Shown: one piece after another, positions 1-8,237 of the stretch
Layout: every line of letters starts with the position of its first letter
How positions within the stretch are numbered: the first letter of the stretch is position 1
Source: UBA1847 sp942492205
GTDB taxonomy: Bacteria > Pseudomonadota > Gammaproteobacteria > Steroidobacterales > Woeseiaceae
Direction: 5' to 3'
Assembly: GCA_942492205.1 (NCBI GenBank)
Contig: CALODT010000001.1
Location: forward strand, 558,001-622,000
DNA length: 64,000 nucleotides
Notes under the pieces: generated by a model
Told to the model about the DNA's origin: nothing
The model's database searches: none
Seen by the model: the letters and a program-made list of their open reading frames with translations, nothing else
Made by a program: the position numbers and the translations under genes

Positions 1-1
1 C

Positions 2-874
2 GAAATACCAACATTTACCGCTCCACGGGGTGGCCGTCTGAGCGCTGAGATGCTGTCGGCCTACCGGGAAGCGGGGGTCCTGGTGCTACATGATTTCGTC
101 AGCGTGGCCGCCTGTGACGCGCTGCGGGCCCGCGCGGCCGAACTGGTGGCGGCGTTCGATCCTGCCGAGGTACGCAGTGTCTTCTCGACCACCACGCAAT
201 CGCAGCTCGATGACGACTATTTCATCCAGTCTGGCGACAAGATCCGCTTTTTTCTCGAAAACGATGCCTTCGACGACAGCGGTCATCTCCGCCAGTCCAA
301 GGAAAACAGCCTCAACAAGATGGGCCATGCGATGCACGACCTCGATCCCGTGTTCGATCGATTCTCGCGCACACCGGAACTTGCGGAAGCCGTACGCCGT
401 ATCGGTTTCGAAGAGCCGGCCGTCCTGCAGTCGATGTACATCTTCAAACCGCCGAAAATCGGTGGCGAGGTCGTCTGTCACCAGGACTCAACCTACATCT
501 ACACCGAGCCGGAGTCCTGCGTGGGATTCTGGTTCGCCCTGGAAGACGCGACGCTGGAAAACGGCTGCATGCAGTTCATACCGGGTGGCCACAAACTGCC
601 TTTGAAAAAGCGCAACTATCGCACGGCCGACGGCAAGCTGGTGACCGAGACGCTGGATGACTCGCCATGGCCGGAAGAGCTGCGGCGACCTGCGCAAGCG
701 CCAGCCGGCACGCTGGTAATATTCGATGGGCGCGCGCCTCACCTGAGTGCGGCCAACCGCTCGTCGAAATCGCGGCATGCCTACACGCTGCACGTGATTG
801 ACCAGCGCTGTCGCTATCCGAAAGAAAACTGGCTGCAGCGTCGAGACGACTTGCCGCTGCGTGGTTTCGACTAG
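2..874 (+). CDS. Phytanoyl-CoA dioxygenase (PhyH) family protein, 5' end outside window
   Basis: Fe(II)/2-oxoglutarate-dependent dioxygenase of the PhyH family; the substrate cannot be read from sequence. Counting from the ATG at 50 (274 residues), the iron-binding pair is H144-Q-D146 and the distal histidine is H231 (RAPHLS), with basic residues after it that could bind 2-oxoglutarate. The frame stays open from base 2 up to that ATG and reads LSAEMLSAYREAG, which looks like the internal 'LTPEQIAAYREDG' start of many family members, so the real start is probably upstream of the window. Its stop overlaps the GTG start of thymidine phosphorylase (TAGTG), so the two are translationally coupled. 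That context hints at a nucleoside or base substrate, but this is inference. Confidence 0.8.
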   Translation, partial: EIPTFTAPRGGRLSAEMLSAYREAGVLVLHDFVSVAACDALRARAAELVAAFDPAEVRSVFSTTTQSQLDDDYFIQSGDKIRFFLENDAFDDSGHLRQSKENSLNKMGHAMHDLDPVFDRFSRTPELAEAVRRIGFEEPAVLQSMYIFKPPKIGGEVVCHQDSTYIYTEPESCVGFWFALEDATLENGCMQFIPGGHKLPLKKRNYRTADGKLVTETLDDSPWPEELRRPAQAPAGTLVIFDGRAPHLSAANRSSKSRHAYTLHVIDQRCRYPKENWLQRRDDLPLRGFD

Positions 875-2187
875 TGTTGTTTACCGACGTCATCCGCAAG
901 AAACGCGACGGTGGCGAACTGTCGGATGAGGAAATTCAGTTTTTCGTCGATGGTCTTGCCGACAACAGCTTGCCGGCTGAGCAGGTTTCATCGCTGGCAA
1001 TGGCGGTGTTTCTGAATTCCATGACCTTCCGCGAAGCGGCAACGCTGACGCTGGCGATGGCGTCCTCGGGCACCGTGCTTGACTGGTCGACGGATGACCT
1101 CGGCGGTCCCGTCGTCGACAAGCATTCCACCGGCGGCGTTGGGGACAAGGTGAGTTTCCTGTTGGCGCCGATCGCAGCGGCCTGTGGCTGCTACGTTCCG
1201 ATGATCTCCGGTCGCGGCCTCGGCCATACGGGTGGCACCACCGACAAGGCCGAGAGTATTCCCGGCTACAACGCAACGCCCGATTTTCAGACCTTTCGCA
1301 GGGTCGTGAAAGACATCGGCTGTGCCATTATCGGCCAGACCGCCGATCTCGCGCCGGCCGATCGGCGGTTTTATTCGATCCGGGACGTAACGGGAACGGT
1401 CGAGTCCGTGCCATTGATCACGGCCTCCATCCTCGCGAAGAAGATTGCGGCCGGTCTGCAGGGACTCGTGATGGATGTAAAGGTCGGCAACGGCGCTTTC
1501 ATGGAGACCCACGAGCGCGCTCGGGAGTTGGCGAACAGCATCATCGGCACGGCCGCGAAAGCCGGCCTGGCGACGCACGCCGTCATAACGGACATGAACG
1601 AAGTGCTGGGTACGACGGCAGGAAACGCGCTCGAGATCGAGGAGTCGATTCTGTATCTGCGAAACGAACGCCGCGATGCGCGCCTCGATGAGGTCACGCT
1701 GTCCTTGTGCGCTGAAATGCTCATTGTTGGCGGGCTGGAGACGGATCGCAAGACGGCTCGCGCCAGGTGCGATGAGGCTGTCACCAGCGGTCGAGCGGCG
1801 GAGGTGTTCGCCCGCATGGTGGCCGCGCTGGGAGGACCGGCGAACTTTCTGGATACGTATCCCGAGCATCTCGTAAAGGCGCCGGTCGTTCGCGAGGTCC
1901 ACGCCGACGGTTACCTGACCCGCGTCAACACGCGCGCGATCGGCAATGCCATCATTGAACTCGGCGGAGGGCGCCGCAAAGTCGGCGAGACGCTCGATCT
2001 TTCCGTAGGCTTCAGCGACATTGCGCCGATCGGTGCCAGGCTCGACGGCGACAGACCGCTGGCCGTCGTGCATGCGGCATCCGGGCAAGACGCCGATACG
2101 GCGGAAAAGAACCTGCTGGCTGCTTGCGAACTTGGCGACTCCGCCATAGCAGCGCGGTCCGTGGTCGGAGATATTTTGACCGGCTGA
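874..2187 (+). CDS. deoA: Thymidine phosphorylase
   Basis: Cleaves thymidine (and deoxyuridine) with phosphate to give the base and 2-deoxyribose 1-phosphate in the cytoplasm. The 437 residues match the family's usual length. The phosphate- and nucleoside-binding motif KHSTGGVGDKVS lies at residues 83-94 and SGRGLGHTGGTTDK at 112-125, both diagnostic for the DeoA/pyrimidine phosphorylase family. The start is GTG and overlaps the stop of the upstream dioxygenase by one base. It is followed 62 bp later by nupC, which would supply the substrate. Thymine released here can enter the reductive pyrimidine pathway encoded at 6937-13436. Confidence 0.95.
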   Translation: MLFTDVIRKKRDGGELSDEEIQFFVDGLADNSLPAEQVSSLAMAVFLNSMTFREAATLTLAMASSGTVLDWSTDDLGGPVVDKHSTGGVGDKVSFLLAPIAAACGCYVPMISGRGLGHTGGTTDKAESIPGYNATPDFQTFRRVVKDIGCAIIGQTADLAPADRRFYSIRDVTGTVESVPLITASILAKKIAAGLQGLVMDVKVGNGAFMETHERARELANSIIGTAAKAGLATHAVITDMNEVLGTTAGNALEIEESILYLRNERRDARLDEVTLSLCAEMLIVGGLETDRKTARARCDEAVTSGRAAEVFARMVAALGGPANFLDTYPEHLVKAPVVREVHADGYLTRVNTRAIGNAIIELGGGRRKVGETLDLSVGFSDIAPIGARLDGDRPLAVVHAASGQDADTAEKNLLAACELGDSAIAARSVVGDILTG

Positions 2188-2249
2188 GCCCGCCGATACG
2201 GTATGCTCTCGGGACCAATAAGAACTAGAAATAAATCGGGGGCTTAGCC

Positions 2250-3470
2250 ATGGGTAACTACATCGGGCTCGTCGGGATTGTCGTCTTGCTCTGCATTGCC
2301 GTGCTGTTCTCCAGCAACCGCAAAGCCATTAACCTGCGTATCGTAGGCGCAGCATTCGGTCTGCAGGTCGCAATCGCCGCGTTCGTGCTGTACTTCGACG
2401 CGGGGCGCGCAACGATCGATACGCTGAGTACCGGCGTACTCAAGGTTATCGGTTACTCGAAAGCCGGCATCGACATGGTGTTCGGACCGCTCGCCGATAC
2501 CAACGTTGTCGGGTTCAGCTTCGCAATCAACGTACTGCCGATCATCATCTTCTTCGCTGCGCTGATGTCGGTCATGTACCACCTACGCATCATGGAGTGG
2601 GTGGTGCGACTGGTCGGTGGTTTCCTGCACAAAGTGATAGGTACCGGCGCTGTTGAATCGATGAACGCCGCGGCCAATGTTTTCGTCGGTCAGACCGAAG
2701 CGCCGCTGGTGGTGCGACCCTACCTGAAAAATTTGACCGAGCCGCAGATGTTCGCGGTGATGGTGTCAGGTCTCGCCTCGATCGCCGGCACCGTGTTAGC
2801 CGGCTACGTGCTCATGGGTGCCGAGCTGAAGTACCTGCTGGCGGCGGCCTTCATGGCCGCGCCCGGGGGTCTCTTGATGGCGAAGATCCTGATGCCGGAT
2901 GCCGAGGTCGTGAAAGCCGGCGAGCACGAGAAGCTCGTTATGGAACCGAGCCAGCACCGGAATGTGATTCTGGCCGCTGCATCGGGTACGACAGACGGCC
3001 TGCGCCTCGCGGCTAATATCGGCGCCATGCTCATCGCGTTCGTTGCACTTATCGCGCTGTTTAACGGCATTGTCGGCGGCATCTCGGGCTTGTTCGGTTA
3101 CGATCTGACCCTTGAGAAAATCCTTGGCTGGATATTCCGGCCACTGATGTTCGTGCTCAGCGTTCCCTGGTCCGAGGCCCAGGCGGCTGGCGCGTTATTC
3201 GGCGAGAAGCTTATCCTCAATGAGTTCGTCGCGTTCAGTCATCTCACCGAACGCCTTGCCGGTATGAGCGAGCGGACCCATGCAATTGTCACATTCTCAC
3301 TCTGCGGCTTCGCCAACCTGTCGTCTATCGCTATTTTGCTCGGCGGTCTCGGCGTGCTGGTTCCGGAAAAGCGCGACCTGATCGGCGTGCTCGGCATGAA
3401 GGCCGTGCTCGCGGCGTCGTTGTCCAACCTGATGAGCGCCGCGCTCGCCGGGCTATTGCTGACGTTCTGA
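2250..3470 (+). CDS. nupC: NupC-type concentrative nucleoside transporter
   Basis: Inner-membrane ion-coupled nucleoside importer of the CNT family, 406 residues with about ten hydrophobic segments. Family signatures are visible: QTEAPLVVRPYL near residue 152, the GTVLAGYVLMGA segment after it, and the C-terminal LCGFANLSSIAILLGGLG. A purine-rich stretch (GGGGGC) lies before the ATG. It sits between thymidine phosphorylase and a nucleoside hydrolase, four bases upstream of the latter, so transport and the first cleavage steps are probably made together. Uridine, thymidine and other nucleosides are likely cargoes, but specificity cannot be read. Confidence 0.93.
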   Translation: MGNYIGLVGIVVLLCIAVLFSSNRKAINLRIVGAAFGLQVAIAAFVLYFDAGRATIDTLSTGVLKVIGYSKAGIDMVFGPLADTNVVGFSFAINVLPIIIFFAALMSVMYHLRIMEWVVRLVGGFLHKVIGTGAVESMNAAANVFVGQTEAPLVVRPYLKNLTEPQMFAVMVSGLASIAGTVLAGYVLMGAELKYLLAAAFMAAPGGLLMAKILMPDAEVVKAGEHEKLVMEPSQHRNVILAAASGTTDGLRLAANIGAMLIAFVALIALFNGIVGGISGLFGYDLTLEKILGWIFRPLMFVLSVPWSEAQAAGALFGEKLILNEFVAFSHLTERLAGMSERTHAIVTFSLCGFANLSSIAILLGGLGVLVPEKRDLIGVLGMKAVLAASLSNLMSAALAGLLLTF

Positions 3471-3474
3471 CGCA

Positions 3475-4428
3475 GTGACTGCACGTTCCATCATTATCGA
3501 CTGCGATCCAGGTCAGGACGATGCCGTTGCGCTGTTCCTCGCCATGTCGTCGCCCGAAGAACTTCAGATTCTCGGGGTCACGACCGTCGCCGGCAACGTT
3601 CCGCTGGCGCTCACGCAGCGCAACGCCCGCATGATGTGCGACATCGCGGGGCGGCAAGACATCCCCGTTTTCCAGGGTCGCGAGAAACCGCTGCGTCGTC
3701 AGCCAATTACCGCCGAGTACATTCACGGCAAGACCGGCATCGACGGCGTCGAGGTCTTCGAGCCGAAAACGCCGCTGCGGCAGCAGCACGCGGTTGAGTT
3801 CATCATCGAAACGCTGCTGGCCGCCGATGAGTCGTCGGTGACGCTGGTGCCGACCGGGCCGCTGTCGAACATCGGTGCGGCAATCGAGAAAGAGCCCGCC
3901 ATCGTTGGCCATATCCAGGAAATCGTCGTGATGGGCGGCGCGATGCGCGAAGGTGGCAATCGTTCTCCATCCGCCGAGTTCAATATCCTCGTGGATCCGC
4001 ATGCAGCGGAGATCGTTTTTTCCTGCGGCCGACCCATTGTCGTCATGGGTCTCGACGTTACCCACCAGGTGCTATCGACACGTGAGCGCGTCGAACGCAT
4101 ACGTGCGCTGAACAACCCGGTGGCCAAAGCAACCGCGGGAATGTTGAGTTTCTTTCACCGCTACGATTCGAAGAAATACGGTTCGGAGGGCGCGCCGTTG
4201 CACGACCCCTGCACCGTCGCCTGGCTGCTCGATCCGACGCTGTTCCAACTTCGCGCGTGCAACCTGAGTGTCGAGACCGAATCCGAACTGACGATGGGAC
4301 ATACCGCTGTCGATTTCTGGCACGTCACCGATCGTCCTCACAACGTGCGTTGGGCACACGAAGTCGATGCGGAGGGTTTCTACAACTTGCTCACCCGTCG
4401 ATTGGCGCGATTCGAGGAGGCAGCATGA
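3475..4428 (+). CDS. Inosine-uridine-type nucleoside hydrolase (IUNH family)
   Basis: Hydrolyses the N-glycosidic bond of ribonucleosides to base plus ribose. The Ca-binding N-terminal motif DCDPGQDDAVAL is at residues 9-20 and the C-terminal APLHDPCTVAWL motif supplies the usual His-Asp pair. Length (317 residues) is typical. The GTG start is four bases after the nupC stop; no other start fits the N-terminus. Its end overlaps the ribokinase start (ATGA), so free ribose released here would be phosphorylated by the coupled ribokinase. Rih-type subfamily and base preference are not resolved. Confidence 0.93.
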   Translation: MTARSIIIDCDPGQDDAVALFLAMSSPEELQILGVTTVAGNVPLALTQRNARMMCDIAGRQDIPVFQGREKPLRRQPITAEYIHGKTGIDGVEVFEPKTPLRQQHAVEFIIETLLAADESSVTLVPTGPLSNIGAAIEKEPAIVGHIQEIVVMGGAMREGGNRSPSAEFNILVDPHAAEIVFSCGRPIVVMGLDVTHQVLSTRERVERIRALNNPVAKATAGMLSFFHRYDSKKYGSEGAPLHDPCTVAWLLDPTLFQLRACNLSVETESELTMGHTAVDFWHVTDRPHNVRWAHEVDAEGFYNLLTRRLARFEEAA

Positions 4429-5267
4429 CATCGGTCGTAGTGGTTGGCTCGGTCAATATCGATATCGTCGCACGCGTTGCGCGCTTGCCGGCACCTGGCG
4501 AAACCGTGACCGGCGCAGCGTTGCATCACTTTCCGGGCGGCAAAGGCGCCAACCAGGCGCTGGCAGCGCAGCGCCTTGGCGCGAACGTTCAACTGATAGC
4601 TCGCGTTGGCAAAGATGCATCGGCCGACGAAGCACTGCAATTGTTGCGCGAAGGGCATGTCGATCTGGGGCAATGCGAGCGCATTGAGGGCCTTGCGACC
4701 GGTACGGCGCTGATCGCAGTCGCACCGTCCGGCGAAAACCACATCGTCGTTGCACCGGGAGCGAATCGCGCATTGCAGGCGGACGAACTTGCGATACCGA
4801 AAGCCGATGCCCTGATCTGCCAGCTCGAGGTGCCAATACCGGTCATCGTTGCTGCAGCCGAGGCGTTTCAAGGGTTCTTCTGTGTGAATCTCGCACCGGC
4901 CGCGGAAATCGATGTCAGAGTCCTGCAGCGAGCCGATCTCGTTGTGGTGAACGAGACAGAGGCCGACTGGTACGGCGCGTCCCTGGAGGCCTGCCGCGGA
5001 ATTGTGGCGACGACTCGCGGTGCTGGCGTTGCCACGCTGCGTCAGGGCGGACAGGCGCTGGCCGAGGCAAGTCCGCCGAGGGTGAATGTCGTGGATACGA
5101 CGGGCGCTGGGGACACCTTTACCGCCGCTTTGACGCTGGCGCTGGTAGAGGGACAGGCGCCAGAGGAGGCGCTTCGATTTGCCTGCGCGGCCGGCGCGCT
5201 GGCAACCACCACGATGGGCGCCCAGCCCTCGCTTCCGAGCCGCGAGCGGGTAGAGCAGTCTCTATAA
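4425..5267 (+). CDS. rbsK: Ribokinase
   Basis: PfkB-family kinase making ribose 5-phosphate from ribose and ATP. The 280-residue product starts at the ATG overlapping the nucleoside hydrolase stop, after a GGAGG-like site in the hydrolase 3' end; a longer in-frame reading from 4257 lies inside the hydrolase and is rejected. The N-terminal substrate motif GGKGAN is at 38-43 and the C-terminal PfkB signature DTTGAGDTF at 224-232, with D230 as the likely catalytic base. It completes a unit that imports a ribonucleoside, splits it and phosphorylates ribose. Confidence 0.92.
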   Translation: MTSVVVVGSVNIDIVARVARLPAPGETVTGAALHHFPGGKGANQALAAQRLGANVQLIARVGKDASADEALQLLREGHVDLGQCERIEGLATGTALIAVAPSGENHIVVAPGANRALQADELAIPKADALICQLEVPIPVIVAAAEAFQGFFCVNLAPAAEIDVRVLQRADLVVVNETEADWYGASLEACRGIVATTRGAGVATLRQGGQALAEASPPRVNVVDTTGAGDTFTAALTLALVEGQAPEEALRFACAAGALATTTMGAQPSLPSRERVEQSL

Positions 5268-5282
5268 GTCGCCAGGTGGATG

Positions 5283-5735
5283 TCAGGGTCGGTCGTTCTG
5301 CGAATGCCTGAGATACGGCATGCGTGCGAGTTCCACGCAACGTTCATCGTCAAGACCTGGTTGCGCGCCAACATGAAAACCGAACAGGCCGCGCCTGTTT
5401 ATGCCGAAGAATAAACGCGCTTTGCCGACCTCGGCGAGCGTCAGCAACGACAATTCGCGAACCTTGCTGACTCTTGCCAGAGCACCGGGGTCGCGAAAGT
5501 CGATGGACGCGATCGGGTGCAGATCGTCCTGGCGATAAAGCGTCGCCTCATAGGGCTGGGCGAGCGACCAGTCGGACGAATCATCAGCAGAAGCTCGCCA
5601 GTGCGCGCTGTAGGAATTCGCATACAGATCGGACGCGTCGATAACCGTCACGGTCGTTGCCGCGTCGCCGGCATTGGCCCGCAGCGGTAGCAGCGAACTC
5701 ACAAGAACAAGCAGTATCCAGAAAGTCCTTCGCAT
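5283..5735 (-). CDS. Hypothetical secreted protein
   Basis: A 150-residue protein that starts at ATG 5735 after an AGGGAG site and has a clear signal peptide (basic MRRT, hydrophobic ILLVLVSSLL, cleavage near RANAGD). The mature part has no motif I recognise; it contains YSAHWRASADDSSDWSLAQPY and a Cys near the C-terminus. An upstream in-frame ATG at 5801 would bury the signal peptide and is not favoured. It converges on ribokinase with a 15 bp gap and lies downstream of the TPR gene on the same strand after about 195 bp of non-coding DNA. Function unknown; periplasmic location is inferred. Confidence 0.7.
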   Translation of the reverse strand: MRRTFWILLVLVSSLLPLRANAGDAATTVTVIDASDLYANSYSAHWRASADDSSDWSLAQPYEATLYRQDDLHPIASIDFRDPGALARVSKVRELSLLTLAEVGKARLFFGINRRGLFGFHVGAQPGLDDERCVELARMPYLRHSQNDRP

Positions 5736-5930
5736 GAACTGTCTCCCTACAGTTGCATCGGCACTTAACATACTGTCGAGTCGTGGAAACGACACTGTCA
5801 AACGCCTGCCCAGACTGACAGGGTTCTGCGAGAATGTCGTTTACCTGCATCACGGAACGCGACCAAACATGCATCGCGAGTTATGTAATGTGCTTTACTG
5901 CAAGGGGACTTTCGGGGAGTCAGTTCGTCG

Positions 5931-6527
5931 CTATTCGGCCAGCTCGTCGAGCATTCTCTGCGCCGACTGACGAATAGATTCGTCGCCGCCGATCTGCATG
6001 GCTTGGTCCAGCGCCGTACGAGCCTGATCGACATTGCCGAGCTGACTGTTGACGTAGCCCAGCGTCAGCCAGATGCGCTGATTCGTGGCGTCAAGTGACA
6101 CCCCCTCATTGAGGTAGCGGAGCGCTTCGTCGGAGCGGCCGAGATAATGCAGCGTCAATCCGAGGTTGTTGTGTACCTCGACATTCTGCGCGTCAAACTC
6201 CAGCAGCCGTCGGTACCGGTTCGCGGCCTGATCGTATTGCCGCTGGGCAAAGAACGTGTCCGCCTGGCGCGAAAGTTCGGCGGGATCCTGCGCGGCTGAA
6301 TCGCTCAGTACCTGTGGTGCCAGCCGCGATACGTCGTTCTCGTTGATGCCCTGCCAGCTGGACGCCGCGCGGCTGATGGTTCCCGGATGCGCACTGACTT
6401 TCGGTGCGTCGGGCAGATAGTAGTCACGCGTAATTGCAAAGACGGCGAAGCCGAAGAACGCCTGGAATACGGCCATCGATATCCAGAACTTGGGGTCACG
6501 AAGCATGCTTTGGTCTCTTGTGGTCAT
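5931..6527 (-). CDS. Membrane-anchored TPR protein
   Basis: A 198-residue protein with one N-terminal membrane segment (about residues 12-32, FWISMAVFQAFFGFAVFAI) followed by a linker and roughly three tetratricopeptide repeats (about 85-185, with HNNLGLTLHYLGRSDEAL and WLTLGYVNSQLGNVDQA). Such proteins act as scaffolds; no enzymatic motif is seen. Its start codon overlaps the cytidine deaminase stop (ATGA-type overlap), so it is the last gene of the pyrimidine operon and likely translationally coupled. Why a TPR scaffold belongs to this operon is not clear. Confidence 0.85.
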   Translation of the reverse strand: MTTRDQSMLRDPKFWISMAVFQAFFGFAVFAITRDYYLPDAPKVSAHPGTISRAASSWQGINENDVSRLAPQVLSDSAAQDPAELSRQADTFFAQRQYDQAANRYRRLLEFDAQNVEVHNNLGLTLHYLGRSDEALRYLNEGVSLDATNQRIWLTLGYVNSQLGNVDQARTALDQAMQIGGDESIRQSAQRMLDELAE

Positions 6528-6934
6528 TGTTGGATCTGGTCGAGGTGGAACGAGGCGGGCAGCAATTCATCGATGGTGTAGTGCTGCCACTCCTCGCTAT
6601 CGTCGATGACGATGATCACTGTCTTGTCATCGGCGAACTCCCTGATGCGCTGTCGACAACCGCCGCAAGGCGTGCACGACCCAAGTTCGGTATAGCCGCC
6701 AGCGACGGCAATTCGCCGGATGCGCTTGCCGCCTTGCTGCACCATCGCCGCGATCGCTGCCGTTTCGGCGCAGCAGCCAAGGTTGTAAGCCGCGTTTTCC
6801 ACGTTGCAGCCAGCGTGCAGCCGCCCGTTATCATCAACGACTGCCGCGCCAACCCTGTATTTTGAGTAGCGACAATAGGCCTGCTCGCGAGCTTCCGTAG
6901 CAGCTTTTATCAGGTCTTCGTCCGTTATCGCCAT
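6524..6934 (-). CDS. cdd: Cytidine deaminase
   Basis: Deaminates cytidine and deoxycytidine to uridine and deoxyuridine. The 136-residue length fits the short homotetrameric type. Zinc ligands are C55 (in CAE, with catalytic E57), C90 and C93 (TPCGGCRQ); the substrate motif NVENAAY at 44-50 is present. It is in the pyrimidine operon between preA and the TPR gene, only two bases after the preA stop, and links cytosine nucleosides to the uracil degradation enzymes upstream. Confidence 0.95.
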   Translation of the reverse strand: MAITDEDLIKAATEAREQAYCRYSKYRVGAAVVDDNGRLHAGCNVENAAYNLGCCAETAAIAAMVQQGGKRIRRIAVAGGYTELGSCTPCGGCRQRIREFADDKTVIIVIDDSEEWQHYTIDELLPASFHLDQIQQ

Positions 6935-6936
6935 AG

Positions 6937-8235
6937 TCAGTCTGCTTTTCGCATCGGGTTGTTCGGGTGAGTGGTCCAGTTGGCTTTGACCTGTGTAATC
7001 GGCTGACCGGTTCGCGGGTCGGTACCTTCGGTCATCGCTTGCATTGTAATGCAGCTGTCAACCGGGCAGACGCTAACACAGAGGTTGCAGCCGACGCACT
7101 CCGCATCGATGACTTCGAAGCGCCGCTTACCGTCGACAGTGTGCGTGATAGCCTGGTGCGATGTGTCTTCGCAGACGACATGGCACCTGCCGCACTTGAT
7201 GCACAGATCCTGGTCGATGACCGCCTTTTCGACATAGTTCAGGTTCAGGTATTGCCAGTCGGTGACGCTCGGGACCGCCTTTCCGATCAGCTCTTCGAGC
7301 CCGAGCTGCTTGTCATCGAGGAAGTTGCTCAATCCGTCGACAAGGTCATCGATGATGCCGAAGCCGTAGACCATCGCGGCGGTGCAGACCTGCACGTTGC
7401 TGGCACCGAGGGCCAGGAAATCCACGGCATCCCGCCAGTCGGTAATACCGCCAATACCGGAGATGGGCAGCGAGCGTGTTTCGCCCGTTCGCGCGATTTC
7501 GGCGACCATGTTCAGTGCGATCGGTTTGACGGCCTCGCCGCAGTAACCACCGTGCGTGCCCATGCCATCGGTTGTGGGGTACATGGTTAGTGAGTCGTAG
7601 TCGACCCGCATGATGGAGTTGATCGTATTGATCAGCGACACGGCATCAGCGCCACCGTCGAGAGCCGCTTTCGCCGGCGGCAGTATGTTGGTGACATTGG
7701 GCGTGAGCTTGACGATGACCGGCACCGACGCGGCCTTCTTGGCCCATTCGCTGGCCATCTGAATATACTCGGGCACCTGGCCGACCGCCGCCCCCATGCC
7801 GCGTTCCGACATGCCGTGCGGACATCCGAAATTGAGCTCGAAGGCATCGATGCCGGTTTCTTCGATCATCGGCAGGTACCGTGCCCAGGTCGCCTCGTTC
7901 ATCGGCAGCATGACCGACGCTACCAGCGCCCGGTCCGGCCAGTCTTTCTTGACCTGGCGCATTTCATCGAGGTTGGTCTTCAGCGGCCTGTCCGTAATCA
8001 GCTCAATGTTGTTGAAACCAATGACGCGGCGATCGTTGCTGTGGATCGCGCTGTAGCGGGGGCCGCTCACATTGACGATTGGCGGGTCCTCGCCGAGCGT
8101 TTTCCAGACGGCGCCGCCCCAGCCGGCTTCGAAGGCGCGGTTGACGTTGTACGCCTTGTCGGTTGGCGGTGCCGACGCGAGCCAGAACGGGTTTGGCGAG
8201 CTTATACCGAGAAACGTGGACTTCAGATCGGCCAT
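6937..8235 (-). CDS. preA: Dihydropyrimidine dehydrogenase subunit PreA
   Basis: Catalytic subunit of the NAD-dependent enzyme that reduces uracil and thymine to 5,6-dihydropyrimidines. The 432 residues hold a DHODH-like FMN barrel (about 1-310), with the ELNFGCPHGM motif carrying N135 and the expected catalytic C138, K45 in VWKTLG, and the INTINS substrate loop. A C-terminal ferredoxin domain has two 4Fe-4S sets (CIKCGRCHVVC and CVGCNLCVSVC). It lies two bases after preT. PreTA is the bacterial split counterpart of mammalian DPD. Confidence 0.95.
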   Translation of the reverse strand: MADLKSTFLGISSPNPFWLASAPPTDKAYNVNRAFEAGWGGAVWKTLGEDPPIVNVSGPRYSAIHSNDRRVIGFNNIELITDRPLKTNLDEMRQVKKDWPDRALVASVMLPMNEATWARYLPMIEETGIDAFELNFGCPHGMSERGMGAAVGQVPEYIQMASEWAKKAASVPVIVKLTPNVTNILPPAKAALDGGADAVSLINTINSIMRVDYDSLTMYPTTDGMGTHGGYCGEAVKPIALNMVAEIARTGETRSLPISGIGGITDWRDAVDFLALGASNVQVCTAAMVYGFGIIDDLVDGLSNFLDDKQLGLEELIGKAVPSVTDWQYLNLNYVEKAVIDQDLCIKCGRCHVVCEDTSHQAITHTVDGKRRFEVIDAECVGCNLCVSVCPVDSCITMQAMTEGTDPRTGQPITQVKANWTTHPNNPMRKAD

Positions 8236-8237
8236 GG

